From: Verrucomicrobiota bacterium
GTDB taxonomy: Bacteria > Verrucomicrobiota > Verrucomicrobiia > CAIQCK01
Assembly (NCBI GenBank): GCA_016222825.1
Contig: JACRQF010000009.1
Span: 682,001 to 746,000 of the forward strand
Direction: 5' to 3'
DNA: 64,000 nt
The number at the start of each line of letters is the position of its first letter. Position 1 is the stretch's first letter. Below are positions 41,510 through 51,328 of the stretch, piece after piece. The translations under genes were made by a program, and so were the position numbers. The notes below the pieces were generated by a model, which made no database searches, was not told the origin of the DNA, and saw only the letters and a list, made by a program, of their open reading frames with translations.

Positions 41510-44152
41510 TCAATTCTTCGTCCGCACGGTCACGATCTCCCAAGGCCGGGTAGTCACCGTGCCGGCTGCGGCGTCCTCTGCAATCGGTTTCTCCAACATG
41601 TCCGAACGGCGCACGGGAGCGGCCGTGGGTGAAAGCATGGGCCGCACGCTGCAAAGCTGGCCGGTGGCTTCATACCAGCGTGCGACCACGCCCTTGCCGT
41701 CTTCGGCTTGTTTCAAGCACATCAACAGCGCATCGCCTTTGCCTGACGCGACGCTAACCGTCGCCAGCGATTGGCGCCTCGGCAACGACTTCTGGCTCCA
41801 GGTATCGTTAACGGTGTAAGCCAGCAGCGGCTGCGTGGCTTCCCATCCGATGCGCGGGACGCGCGCCGCCTGCCACGAATTGCCGTGCGGATGGAACCTG
41901 AAGTTGAAAACCAGGCCCGTTCGCAAATCCGTGCCGTTCGTCCCGGGATCAGGCGGACGCATCCGGCCGCCGCGCAACAGACAGCATCGCACGGCAGTGC
42001 CGGTGTCGGTGTCATCCACGCGCGTCCAACGGTGTGAAGTCGCCATCGTCACGCCGCGCGTGTCATCGGCGACATCAAGCCAGCGGCTGATTTCGCGTGT
42101 GCGCTCCCACGAAGCGCGAGAACCTTCATCCCCACCGATGGGGCCGCTGCCGGGCATCAACTGATTCACGCCGAATGCGCCTGCGCCAAACGGTAGGCCG
42201 TAGGCGGCGCAGGCGTTCTTCAGCGGCACCTGATACGCCAGCTCGATCCGCCCGAACTTGCGCAGGTCCCAATCAATCCGCACTTCGACATCCACCCACG
42301 GCAGGTCGCGACCGAGCGTGAAGCGCAACTCCGCCGGCGCGCCCAGCACGCTGCCCCGCACCGCCGCCGATGTGAGCACCGGCCCGTCCGCCAACATGCG
42401 CACCGCTTCGGAGGCAGCGGGCACGAACGGCTCGATCTTCTCGCGCGCAGGATCGTCCACCGACAAACCCAGCGGTGGCCGGCGGCAGACCTCAGGAAGT
42501 TCCTGCCGCCCCGCGAGGCCCAAGGCTGTCACAACATCGTTGATCCTCGTCAAACCAGTCGCGCGCTCGATTGTCAGCCGCACCTTTCCATTCTCCAAGG
42601 TCAGTTCCGGCGTGTTTACCACGGCTGGTTCCGGCGCGCCGGCTTCGAACCAGAGTTGCGGCCCACGAGGTGCAGCCGGTGCTTTCTCTGGTTCGAGAGT
42701 GTAGCTCGCATAGCCCAGAGCGGGCACGTCTCGCGCCACGAAACAGAAATCGAATTCACCGAGCGTGCCGCGCCGGTCGGCGGTGATCTGGAACGGCACG
42801 AGCTGGCCGTCGGGGCCGCGCAGCACCATCGCGCTGCCGCGCGGGAAGATGTCGTGCTCCGTGCCGTTGGCGGCTTCGTATCGGTTGACGTGCGCGTGAA
42901 CGACATCGGAGCGGTTCCAGTTCAGCGAGTTGAACACGACGACCGGCACGCACTCGCGCGGCGCTTCCACGCGCTCGGCCAGCGCAGCCATCGCCTGCGA
43001 CGCCAGCACCTGTGCGCGATGCTGCACATTGCGACGTTCAGCAAACTTGCGGGCCTGGCCGCCGCCCGCGCCCTGGCCGCCGTAGTTGTGGTCGCGGGCG
43101 AGCAGCAACGATTTCCAAATCTGTTCCAACTCGGCCCGCGGATAGGGCCGGCCCGCGCGGAGCCACGCGAGCGTGGACAATCGCTCCGCCGCGTCGAGCG
43201 CCCGCGTCGCCACCGCGTCCCATCGGCTGACGTGAGCGTGCGCCGGCTCCAGATACGGCCATGTCGAGGGCAGTTCGCCGCGCATCACCGGCGCTTTGTC
43301 GGCAACGCCTGCCGCGCGAATCGCACGGAAGTAAGCGGCCGGCGTCGCGACCGCCAACTGCTGTTGTTTGGACGCCTCCGCGTTCCAAGCGCGCACCGTC
43401 GGCGCGAGATTGGGCGGCGGGAGCCATTGATCGCTGCCGTAGTAGAACAGCGGCGGCACACCGCGCTTCGCTGCGTCCGCGAGCCGCTCCGCCAGACCGC
43501 GCTTGCGCATCGCGGCCAAGTCGAGATGCGCGCCGTAGGCGGAGGCCTGGTTGTAGCCTTTGGAACTCCACGTCAGCACGCGCGCGCCGCCGGGCGATTC
43601 ATACCAAAATAACGTGTCCGGCGCGGCGCTGCGGGTCAGCACAAGATTGCGGATGCCAAGGCCAGCACAAAGTTGTGGCAACTGCGGAACGACGCCGGGA
43701 ATGTCGGTGAGTTGGAGCGTCTCCAGTTCGAGCTTGTAGCGGTCGCGCGCGTAGGCTTTCGCATAGAGGACGTTCCGCACGAGATCTTCCTCGTCCTCCT
43801 GAATCACATAGAGGCCGCTCCACTCCGCGCCGAGTTCCACTCGGCCCGCGCGGATGTGTTCGTCGAGTTTGGCGGCTTGTTCGGGATGCATCGCGCGGTA
43901 GGCTTCCAGGAAAAGCACATACTCGATGAAGAATCGGGAGTCCGGCTGCTTCTCCAGCAGGTCGAGCGCGCCGGCAAAGACTTTACCGCCGCGCGAGAGG
44001 CATTCCTCGACCGTGCCCATGAACGTGAGGTCCAGATGCGACATCGGCGCGATGTAGGCTGCCACCAACGGTTCGCGACTGGGAGTGGCAGCGAACACTT
44101 GGCCGGCTCCAAACAGCAGAGCGGCAATGACGGACGGCGTGTGCAGCTTCAT
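41510..44152 (-). CDS. exported GH38-like alpha-mannosidase
   Basis: 880 residues with a signal peptide (about 1-22). The zinc-site motif at the start of the barrel is SHLDLTFMG (H39, D41) instead of the usual HxDxGW form. LQLTDIPGVVPQLPQL contains the candidate nucleophile D150. RGELPSTWPYLEPAHAHVSR corresponds to the later HGELP-type motif. The C-terminal beta domains (about 400-880) fit the family. It should cleave alpha-linked mannose from glycans, but the divergent metal motif means specificity should be treated as open. It lies 17 bases after an SDR gene and 11 before the barrel gene. Confidence 0.8.
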   Translation of the reverse strand: MKLHTPSVIAALLFGAGQVFAATPSREPLVAAYIAPMSHLDLTFMGTVEECLSRGGKVFAGALDLLEKQPDSRFFIEYVLFLEAYRAMHPEQAAKLDEHIRAGRVELGAEWSGLYVIQEDEEDLVRNVLYAKAYARDRYKLELETLQLTDIPGVVPQLPQLCAGLGIRNLVLTRSAAPDTLFWYESPGGARVLTWSSKGYNQASAYGAHLDLAAMRKRGLAERLADAAKRGVPPLFYYGSDQWLPPPNLAPTVRAWNAEASKQQQLAVATPAAYFRAIRAAGVADKAPVMRGELPSTWPYLEPAHAHVSRWDAVATRALDAAERLSTLAWLRAGRPYPRAELEQIWKSLLLARDHNYGGQGAGGGQARKFAERRNVQHRAQVLASQAMAALAERVEAPRECVPVVVFNSLNWNRSDVVHAHVNRYEAANGTEHDIFPRGSAMVLRGPDGQLVPFQITADRRGTLGEFDFCFVARDVPALGYASYTLEPEKAPAAPRGPQLWFEAGAPEPAVVNTPELTLENGKVRLTIERATGLTRINDVVTALGLAGRQELPEVCRRPPLGLSVDDPAREKIEPFVPAASEAVRMLADGPVLTSAAVRGSVLGAPAELRFTLGRDLPWVDVEVRIDWDLRKFGRIELAYQVPLKNACAAYGLPFGAGAFGVNQLMPGSGPIGGDEGSRASWERTREISRWLDVADDTRGVTMATSHRWTRVDDTDTGTAVRCCLLRGGRMRPPDPGTNGTDLRTGLVFNFRFHPHGNSWQAARVPRIGWEATQPLLAYTVNDTWSQKSLPRRQSLATVSVASGKGDALLMCLKQAEDGKGVVARWYEATGQLCSVRPMLSPTAAPVRRSDMLEKPIAEDAAAGTVTTRPWEIVTVRTKN

Positions 44153-44169
44153 CGGTTAATGCCTCACGT

Positions 44170-44940
44170 TCACGGGAGTGCCATGCCGCCGTCCACTAGC
44201 AGGTCCACGCCGGTGATGTAACGACCGGCGTCGGAGCAGAGCAGCAACGCCGCGCCAACGCAGTCCTCGGTTTCGCCGAAAGAACGCAACGGTATGATGC
44301 CGCGCACGCGCTCGGCGTAGGTCTCATCGGCGAGCACGGGAGTGTTGCGGTCGGTCAAGATGACGCCAGGGGCGAGGTTGTTGATGGTGATGCCGTCGGG
44401 GCCAAGTTGCTTGGCGAGGTTGCGGACGAGGTTTTCCTGCGCGGATTTGCTCGCCGCATAGACGACCATGTCGGGATGCGGACGCTGTTGCTGGACGCTG
44501 CCGATGGTGAGGATGCGGCCCCACTTCTTCGCGCGCATCACCGGCACGGCGGTCTGAATCATCCGCAGCGTCGCGTGGAAGTTCACTTGCATCTGCTGCT
44601 CCATCTCCGCCTGCGTCACTTCCGCCCACGGTTTGCGAATCTGGATGGAGGCATTGGCAACGAGGATGTCGAGTCCGCCTAGCGCTGAGATCGTATCGGC
44701 AACCAGACGCGCAGGAGCATCGGGTTGACCCAGTTCGCTCGTGACCGCGACGCTGCGCGGCGAGAGCTTGCGCACGTCGGCGAGTGTTTCATCGAGGGTC
44801 TTGGCAGGCTTCGTGCCATGCACGGCCACCGCAGCGCCGCACTCAGCCAAGCCCAGCGCGATGGCGCGACCGATGCCACGCGAGGAGCCGGTCACTAATG
44901 CTGCACGACCGGTGAGGTTGAAACGGTTTTGAATGTTCAT
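44170..44940 (-). CDS. SDR oxidoreductase (gluconate 5-dehydrogenase-like)
   Basis: A 256-residue classical short-chain dehydrogenase: TGSSRGIGRA (17-26), catalytic S148 (TIGSVQ), Y161 and K165 (YAASKSA) and a C-terminal ITGVDLLVDGGMA. It is closest in pattern to gluconate 5-dehydrogenase and related sugar-acid dehydrogenases. The start is ATG 44940; the frame is open further upstream but without similarity. It is in the glycan operon between the GH2 and GH38 genes. Confidence 0.85.
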   Translation of the reverse strand: MNIQNRFNLTGRAALVTGSSRGIGRAIALGLAECGAAVAVHGTKPAKTLDETLADVRKLSPRSVAVTSELGQPDAPARLVADTISALGGLDILVANASIQIRKPWAEVTQAEMEQQMQVNFHATLRMIQTAVPVMRAKKWGRILTIGSVQQQRPHPDMVVYAASKSAQENLVRNLAKQLGPDGITINNLAPGVILTDRNTPVLADETYAERVRGIIPLRSFGETEDCVGAALLLCSDAGRYITGVDLLVDGGMALP

Positions 44941-44972
44941 GGTTGTCTCAGTTCGCGCAAATCGTGTTGCCA

Positions 44973-47804
44973 TTACTTGGTTATGGGGAGCCGCTGCGGT
45001 TGCGCATTCCACGCGCTGACGGTGAGCGTGGCTTGCGCGCGCTGGCCGGGGTCGCGCCAGAGAACTTCGAGCTGCAACTCGCGCTCCTCGCCCGGCGCGA
45101 GCCAGAAGAAGTTGTCAGTGGCGTAGAACGCGCGCTTGGCGCCTTCGATGTCGAGGCGCGTCATGAACGCAGGCTTGCCGCCGGTGTTCTTGACCCGCAC
45201 GCGCAGTTGGCTGCGGCTGGCGGCGAGCGGCTTCTGTTCGATAAGCGACGCCGCGAGCGACGTTGGCTGCGACGCGGTCTGCGGTTTCAGCCACGGACCG
45301 TTGTCGAGCGTGAGCGCGGCCTGCGGTGTGGCGCGGTATTTCGTGCGGAAGGCATCGTCGTTCATCCGCGACAGGCAGCGCGGCCAATAGACCGAGCGCG
45401 ATACGAGTTGGCCGCCGCCAGCGCGCAGTTCGGCAACGATGAAGAAGAACTTGTCGTTGAGGCTGTCGGGTATCGTGAAACTGCCGAAGTTGAGCGCGGC
45501 CACCGACGGGCCAGACTGAAGGCTCACGGGTTGCGTCTTGCGCCACAGCGATGCGAAGCCGGCGTCAAAGATCTCCACCGACGCTTTCAGGCCCTTTCGC
45601 GCAGCGGCGGGCGCATGGGTGACATGGACGGCGAGCGGCACTTGCCCGCCTTTGGCCCACATCAGTTCCGGCAGTTTCACGAGCACGTGCGTCGGCTCGT
45701 AGGTGCGCTTGAGGAAATAATACGGCGCGGTCGGCTGGCCGAAGCCGTCCACAAGCATGATGGCGATGACGGGCCACGGGCGCTTGAATACCCACGGCAT
45801 CAGGCCGGCGGTGACGGGGTAGTTTGCCTGCACCTGCTCGGAAAAGATCTGGTAGAACTCGCCCGCGCCGATCTGCGTGCCTTCGGCGAGCGCGGCCAAC
45901 GAGGGAGCCTTCATGTCGTCAATGTGCGACGCGCGGCTGAGCATTCGCGGAACACGGTCTCGTTGAAACTCGACGAAGTGATGCATCAGTTCCGGATGCT
46001 GCGCGGGGAAGGACTTCTCGATCATGCCGCCCAACGGCTTGTCCAGTTCAGCGGTGTTCACCGTCTCGCGGATGCCCGACGGCTCTGGGATGTTGTGCAT
46101 GCCGGTTTCGGAGATGTAGGGCACGAGGCGATACAGTTTCCCATACCACGTCGGGTCCATGTCGGGATACGTGTGCATGCTGCCGCCGTCGGGGCTGGTG
46201 CGCCGCATCAACCGCGTCGGGTCGAAGTCGGCCACGCACCGCTCGAAAATGCCGATCGTCGCGGCGTTGCCGAGCGAGTAGGGATTGAACTCGTTGCCGC
46301 CGCACCAAAGCGCGAGCGACGGATGGTTTCGCAGGCGGAAGATCGTCTGCATCACCTGCGCCTCCCACACGTCCTGCGGCCACTCCGGCGTGTCGCGGTT
46401 GCCGATGGGGAAATCCTGCCAGACCATCACGCCGAGTTCGTTGCAGGCGTCGTAAAATTCCTCCGTCTCCAAAATGCCCCCGCCCCAGATGCGGAAAAGC
46501 TGGATGCCGGCGGCCTTCGCCGCGCCGATGAGCCACCGATAACGCTCGCGCGGCAGGTCGAGCAGGATGTCGGCGGGCATCCAGTTCATGCCCTTCACGA
46601 AGAGCGGCCGACCGTTGACGACGAATTGCCAGTCGGCCCAGCGGTCGGCGGTGCGCGGGCCGGGCGTCTGCGCGGTCGTGATCGTGCGGATGCCGTAGTC
46701 GAACTCCATCGCGTCCTCGGCGTTGCCCTCGCGGATGAGCGTGAGCTTCGCGCGGTAAAGGTTCGGCTCGCCCATGCCGTTCGGCCACCAGAGCTTCGGC
46801 TTCGCGACAGTGAACGACTGCTTCACGAAGTTGCGGCCGGCGAAAGTCTGGAGCGGGAACGTTTGGTTGAAGGCGGTCCTGCCGGAAGTTTTCTCCGCGA
46901 GTTCCACGCGCAGCGCGAAACGCGACTTGCTGGGCTGCGAGTCAGCCCAGCCATGCGAGCCGTCCACCAACTGCGAGTTCTTCCAAGGATGCAGGTTCAA
47001 CTCCAGCGAGTGCGTGCCGGCAAACACCTCGGCGTTGAGCGTCAGCCTCGCCGACTTTTCGTCCGCCGCCTCGGTCACCAGGAACGGCCGCTCCATGTGC
47101 CCCAGCGGCACGATCTCGATGCGCGCGCCGCGCCACATGCCGAGCGGGAAGAACATCTCGCCGCCCGTGCCGCCCGCGATGACCCACGGCTTTATCACCG
47201 GACCCTCCGGCCCGCGCGGTTTCCAGCCGGCCTTGTTGCCGAAGTTGCCCGCCTTGACCTCGACGACGATTTCATTTGCTGCGCTGAATTTCACGTGCCG
47301 GCTCACCTCAATCGCCGGCCCGCCAAACATCCCCTCGTGCCGGCCCAACAACTTGCCGTTGATCCAGACGCGGGCGAAGTAATCAATGCCGTCGAAGCAG
47401 AGGAACACGCAGCCTTCGCTTTTCTTCGCCGGCAACTCGACCGTGCGCCGGTAATACCACACCTTCTGATCCACCCAGTCGTATTGCTTCGAGTTGAGGT
47501 GTTCGTAGGGATGGCCGCACTTGCCCGCGCGCTGCAGCGCCCACTGAACCGTGCTCGGCACCTGCGCCGCGAACCAGTTCGTCAGCGTGTTCAGTTCGGT
47601 CGTGGCACTCACCTCCATGTCGCGCCAGCCAAGCTGCCACTCACCGTCGAGCGCGACATGCTGCGCGCCAACGCGCGGCGTGATCCGATAAGGCTGCCAG
47701 AGGCCGGCGACAGTGTTGGTGCGCGTGGACGGCATAGGGGCGGCGTCAGCCAGAAACGCGACGGCAAGCGTCGTCGTCACAGACAAGGCGATTCGTTTCA
47801 TCAT
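44973..47804 (-). CDS. exported GH2 beta-mannosidase-like enzyme
   Basis: 943 residues with signal peptide (MKRIALSVTTTLAVAFLADA). The order is N-terminal sugar-binding beta domain (QVWYYRR-type VWYYRRTVELP, FDGIDYFARVWINGKLLG), immunoglobulin-like domain, then a TIM barrel with acid/base E505 in LWCGGNEFNP and nucleophile E566 in PYISETGMHN. GGNEF with GMNWMPADILL and FRIWGGGILE is the beta-mannosidase pattern, not beta-galactosidase. It would remove beta-linked mannose, the core sugar of N-glycans or the ends of mannan oligosaccharides. It starts 7 bases after an MFS gene. Confidence 0.9.
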   Translation of the reverse strand: MMKRIALSVTTTLAVAFLADAAPMPSTRTNTVAGLWQPYRITPRVGAQHVALDGEWQLGWRDMEVSATTELNTLTNWFAAQVPSTVQWALQRAGKCGHPYEHLNSKQYDWVDQKVWYYRRTVELPAKKSEGCVFLCFDGIDYFARVWINGKLLGRHEGMFGGPAIEVSRHVKFSAANEIVVEVKAGNFGNKAGWKPRGPEGPVIKPWVIAGGTGGEMFFPLGMWRGARIEIVPLGHMERPFLVTEAADEKSARLTLNAEVFAGTHSLELNLHPWKNSQLVDGSHGWADSQPSKSRFALRVELAEKTSGRTAFNQTFPLQTFAGRNFVKQSFTVAKPKLWWPNGMGEPNLYRAKLTLIREGNAEDAMEFDYGIRTITTAQTPGPRTADRWADWQFVVNGRPLFVKGMNWMPADILLDLPRERYRWLIGAAKAAGIQLFRIWGGGILETEEFYDACNELGVMVWQDFPIGNRDTPEWPQDVWEAQVMQTIFRLRNHPSLALWCGGNEFNPYSLGNAATIGIFERCVADFDPTRLMRRTSPDGGSMHTYPDMDPTWYGKLYRLVPYISETGMHNIPEPSGIRETVNTAELDKPLGGMIEKSFPAQHPELMHHFVEFQRDRVPRMLSRASHIDDMKAPSLAALAEGTQIGAGEFYQIFSEQVQANYPVTAGLMPWVFKRPWPVIAIMLVDGFGQPTAPYYFLKRTYEPTHVLVKLPELMWAKGGQVPLAVHVTHAPAAARKGLKASVEIFDAGFASLWRKTQPVSLQSGPSVAALNFGSFTIPDSLNDKFFFIVAELRAGGGQLVSRSVYWPRCLSRMNDDAFRTKYRATPQAALTLDNGPWLKPQTASQPTSLAASLIEQKPLAASRSQLRVRVKNTGGKPAFMTRLDIEGAKRAFYATDNFFWLAPGEERELQLEVLWRDPGQRAQATLTVSAWNAQPQRLPITK

Positions 47805-47811
47805 AGATTGA

Positions 47812-49068
47812 TCAATCCTGCTTGGCTTCGTGAACGTAGTCTTTCGTAAAACATTTTTTCGTAGCGATCAAAATGAGCACCCCACCAGCCAGATAAACGA
47901 ACGCCAGCGAGGACAAGCCGATGTCGAGACTGATGTGCTGCTTCACGTAACCGAGCAACACCGGCGAAGTCGCGCCGACGGTGAACGCACAGCAAAGCAT
48001 CAGCCCCGTGGCCGACGAGCGATACTTCGACGGAATCACGTCAAAGAGCGCGGCGAAGAGATTCGAATCGTAGATGCCGCGGAAGAAACCGAAAGCCGCC
48101 AGCGCGACATAAACCATCGTGAGGTTCGATGACGAGCCCATCAGCCAGATGAACGGCGCGCCAAGCAACAGGCCGATGTATTCCATCTCCATCCGGATCG
48201 TTTTCCGTCGCTTTGCCAAGAGATCGGAGACGCGGCCACCCAGCATCACGCCAACGAACGCAAAGATGTAATGCCAGAGCATCGAGTTCAACGCGGCGCT
48301 CTTCACCGAGAGATGGAACTTCTCCTGGAGGAACATCGGCATCCATGTGTGGAATCCGACGCCGACAAACACCATCCCGGCAAACGCGAGGCTCAGGTAA
48401 TAGAGCGTCGGAGTGCGCAGGACGCTGCGGAGCACTTCGCCCAACGTCGCAGCGTCACTCTGTGGCGCGGCTGTTGGCGCCGCGGCTTCGAAATCGCGAT
48501 GTTCGTTCCGCAACCGCATCGCCACAACCACCGCCATGAGCAACCCAAACGAGCCAAATGTGTAGAACGTCGCGCGCCAACCATGCAGTTCGCCGATCCA
48601 GCCGGCGATCCAACTGCTCGCCACGATGCCGACGTAGAGTGAGCTTTGATGGATCGCCATTGCCTGCGCACGGGTGGCGTGGTGGTATTGCCCGATCAAC
48701 GAGTTGGCCGCCGGATAGTAGAACGCCTCGCCGATGCCCGTCGCCGCGCTGCGGAAGAGGATGAGCAGCAGCAAGCCGTTGCTGAAACCGGTGCAGAGCG
48801 TGCCCACGCTGAAGGTCAGCAAGCTCAGGCAAACGATCCACTTCTTCGAAACGAAATCGCCCAGACAGCCGGCTATCGGCACGAAGATGCCGTAGAGGAC
48901 CGTAAACACAGTCACGACCAAGCCGAGTTGGACGTCGCTAAGACCTAGGTCCGCTTTGATGAGCGACAGCACCGCGTTGTAGATCTGCCGGTCGCCTTGG
49001 TTGAGGAAATATGCCACCCACAGAATGAGCAGCAGTTCCCATTTGTAGAAACGAGGTTGTTGGTTCAT
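47812..49068 (-). CDS. MFS transporter
   Basis: A 418-residue, 12-helix major facilitator transporter (FYKWELLLILWVAYFLNQGD, KADLGLSDVQLGLVVTVF). The helix 2-3 region CLGDFVSKKWIV has the usual MFS loop. The ligand is unknown; between two glycosidase genes it most likely imports a mono- or oligosaccharide released by them. The start at ATG 49068 is 13 bases after the preceding stop; a longer upstream version lacks support. Confidence 0.85.
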   Translation of the reverse strand: MNQQPRFYKWELLLILWVAYFLNQGDRQIYNAVLSLIKADLGLSDVQLGLVVTVFTVLYGIFVPIAGCLGDFVSKKWIVCLSLLTFSVGTLCTGFSNGLLLLILFRSAATGIGEAFYYPAANSLIGQYHHATRAQAMAIHQSSLYVGIVASSWIAGWIGELHGWRATFYTFGSFGLLMAVVVAMRLRNEHRDFEAAAPTAAPQSDAATLGEVLRSVLRTPTLYYLSLAFAGMVFVGVGFHTWMPMFLQEKFHLSVKSAALNSMLWHYIFAFVGVMLGGRVSDLLAKRRKTIRMEMEYIGLLLGAPFIWLMGSSSNLTMVYVALAAFGFFRGIYDSNLFAALFDVIPSKYRSSATGLMLCCAFTVGATSPVLLGYVKQHISLDIGLSSLAFVYLAGGVLILIATKKCFTKDYVHEAKQD

Positions 49069-49081
49069 GACGGCTTGAGTC

Positions 49082-51328
49082 TCAGCGTTTCGAGAAAAGG
49101 ACGACTCGCGTGCCATACGGCTCCATCGGCAGCGTAAATCTGGCGGAGTTGAGTTGAGCCGCTTTCGGCTGGCCGTGCAAGCGGGCTTTCCACTGGCCCT
49201 GCAACGCCGGTTGTTCGACGTCGAAGATCATGTCCTTGGAGGTTGGGTTCATCAGCAGAAGCAGCCGCTGATTGCGATGCTCGAACGCCGCCCAATGCTC
49301 CGGCTTGCCGCCGCCGACACGGAAGGCTTCATCACAGCGCCGGCCCTTGCGGAAGATGTCCTCGTAGGTCGCGATGATCTCGGCGGCTTCGCTCGTGTAG
49401 TAGAACGTGCCGCCGTCCATCGTCGGCAGATACCAGATGAGGACGCCGTTGCAGCCGCCGTCCACGAATTGTTGGAGCAGGCGATTGCGCCAACCGAGTG
49501 GATTGGGCGTGATCGCCATGTTTGAGCGCATCCATCCGTCGGTCGCGCGCATTGGCGCGGGCGCAAGATAATAGTTGTGGCCGCCGATAAATTGCACCTT
49601 GCCCAACGCCTCGCGCGTCGCTTCAATCACTTTGCGCGAACCACCGTAACCGGCGATCGCCAGGTCGAGATGCGGCGCCAGCAATGCCCAGTCCACGCCA
49701 TACTGCGCCCGCGTCTCGGCAGACTGGTAGCCGCTATAGACGGAGAACTCGATCGGCCGGCGACACCGTTTCAGCGCTGCTCGCACATGCCCCACGAGTT
49801 CGGCGTTCTGTCGGCAGCGGAACATCACCCACGCGTCCTTGTGCCGGGCGACGATCGTCTGCGCGTCGAGTTTCTCATCTACGGCGATCCCGTGTTGCTT
49901 GCGGAACTCCGCCAGACATCGCGGGCACAGGCAGAAGCCGCGCATGGATTTGCCACCCTCGCCCGGCGAGCAAACCGGTTGCTCGATGTCCCAGTTCACG
50001 GCCGTGTAACGGTCACGCTCGACCACCACCATCAGTTCGTCCTCCATCGCGCGCCGCGCCGTGGCAGCCTCGGTCGAGAGAAGCCACGTGGGGCAGAAGA
50101 TGTTTCCTCCGACAGGCTTTCCGTCGTAGCCGATAGCGCGCAAATCGGGCCGTTGGTCCAGCATCTCGCGCGCCTTGCCTCGCGCCTCGAATGGATGACC
50201 CGGTTTGTTAAGCCAGACGCGATGACCGCGCGAAGCGAGCAGCTTCACGACACCATTGCGTTTGCTGCCATAGGTCCAGGTCATGCCGCTACGCCACAGG
50301 TTGTCGGCGATGGCGGCGGTCACCTTCGGATCGCCGTAAGTCGTTTCGTAGAAACAGGGCGCGATCCGGGCCTGCTTCGGCCGGACGTTCTTCAGCGGCG
50401 GAAGAATGATCAGTTCGGTCTGGCGCGTCTCCGATGCTGCGCCGTTGCTCGCGTGGACCGAGGTGAACATGCGGCTGGTTCCTTCCGGCGCATTTTGCTC
50501 GGCACGGAACAGGAGCGCGGCGATGTGCTGCGCGCCGGCGACGCCGACCTTTTCGGCTTTCAGGTCGAGTTCGACGACATAATCCTTCGCCGGCTCCACG
50601 GGCGTCGGCTTCAGTTCCGGATCCATCCAGAGCGCCTGCTGGCGTTCAGCGATTTCCGGTGGACAAACAAACTTCGCGCAACGGCTGCCGTCCTTGCCCT
50701 CCGGCTTCAGAAAGTGCGACTTCCACTGCGGCTCGTCGAACGTGCCTGCGGTCAGCAGGTTCTCCTGCCGATCCGCCCGGCGGAAGACGACGTTATCCAC
50801 CCAGAACGTCCCGCTGATGCCGCGCCCCTGCCATTTGATGATCAACGGTTTCGCCTGCGCCGCGTTGGGCGGCGACTTAATCGTCGCGCGCACGTGCTGC
50901 CAGTCATGCGTGCCGCCGCGAGAGATGGCCGGTTGATATCGGATTAGTTTGCCGTTCGCATCCTGCCAGCAAATCGAAAGCTCGAAGCCGAGCGACGGAT
51001 ACGCGTCGTATTCGAGCACGGTCCGGCCGTAAGCGACTCCATCGCGCATTTCGCCCGCCTCGGTGCGAACGCGCGCGGGTGGGTTGCCGAGGGTCGGCTC
51101 CACGGCGACGAACCGCAGATAACGCGGCGTTTCCACAACGAGTTGATAGTTGTCGGTCGGCCCCGCTATCTCCGGCAGATACGGCTTGAGCAACTGCACC
51201 GAGCCGCGCGGGACATAAACCTTCGTCAGGTTCGGGAAGAAGGTCGCTTCTTCCGCCGCGGATGCAGCGACCGCGAAGAACGCAAGGGCCATGCAGCCTG
51301 CAAGCAAATGAAGTCGCGGAGTGTTCAT
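49082..51328 (-). CDS. uncharacterised exported TIM-barrel glycosidase candidate
   Basis: 748 residues with a signal peptide (about 1-24). Residues 30-290 are beta-rich with carbohydrate-binding-like features (GTHDWQHVRATIKSP, SGTFWVDNVVFRR). A barrel follows (about 320-700): YTAVNWDIEQPVCSPGEGG, CLCPRCLAEFRKQHGI (a CxxC motif seen in several TIM-barrel glycosidase-like proteins), then VLIWYLPTMDGGTFYYTSEA. The acidic residues of WDIEQ and TMDGG are candidate catalytic positions. I cannot place it in a GH family. It is coupled (ATGA) to the preceding glycosidase gene. Confidence 0.7.
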   Translation of the reverse strand: MNTPRLHLLAGCMALAFFAVAASAAEEATFFPNLTKVYVPRGSVQLLKPYLPEIAGPTDNYQLVVETPRYLRFVAVEPTLGNPPARVRTEAGEMRDGVAYGRTVLEYDAYPSLGFELSICWQDANGKLIRYQPAISRGGTHDWQHVRATIKSPPNAAQAKPLIIKWQGRGISGTFWVDNVVFRRADRQENLLTAGTFDEPQWKSHFLKPEGKDGSRCAKFVCPPEIAERQQALWMDPELKPTPVEPAKDYVVELDLKAEKVGVAGAQHIAALLFRAEQNAPEGTSRMFTSVHASNGAASETRQTELIILPPLKNVRPKQARIAPCFYETTYGDPKVTAAIADNLWRSGMTWTYGSKRNGVVKLLASRGHRVWLNKPGHPFEARGKAREMLDQRPDLRAIGYDGKPVGGNIFCPTWLLSTEAATARRAMEDELMVVVERDRYTAVNWDIEQPVCSPGEGGKSMRGFCLCPRCLAEFRKQHGIAVDEKLDAQTIVARHKDAWVMFRCRQNAELVGHVRAALKRCRRPIEFSVYSGYQSAETRAQYGVDWALLAPHLDLAIAGYGGSRKVIEATREALGKVQFIGGHNYYLAPAPMRATDGWMRSNMAITPNPLGWRNRLLQQFVDGGCNGVLIWYLPTMDGGTFYYTSEAAEIIATYEDIFRKGRRCDEAFRVGGGKPEHWAAFEHRNQRLLLLMNPTSKDMIFDVEQPALQGQWKARLHGQPKAAQLNSARFTLPMEPYGTRVVLFSKR

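Noticed and set aside
44943-47849. Open frame of 968 codons opposite the GH2 gene
   Set aside because: The GH2 strand has signal peptide and both catalytic Glu; the opposite frame is an Arg/Glu/His-rich shadow.
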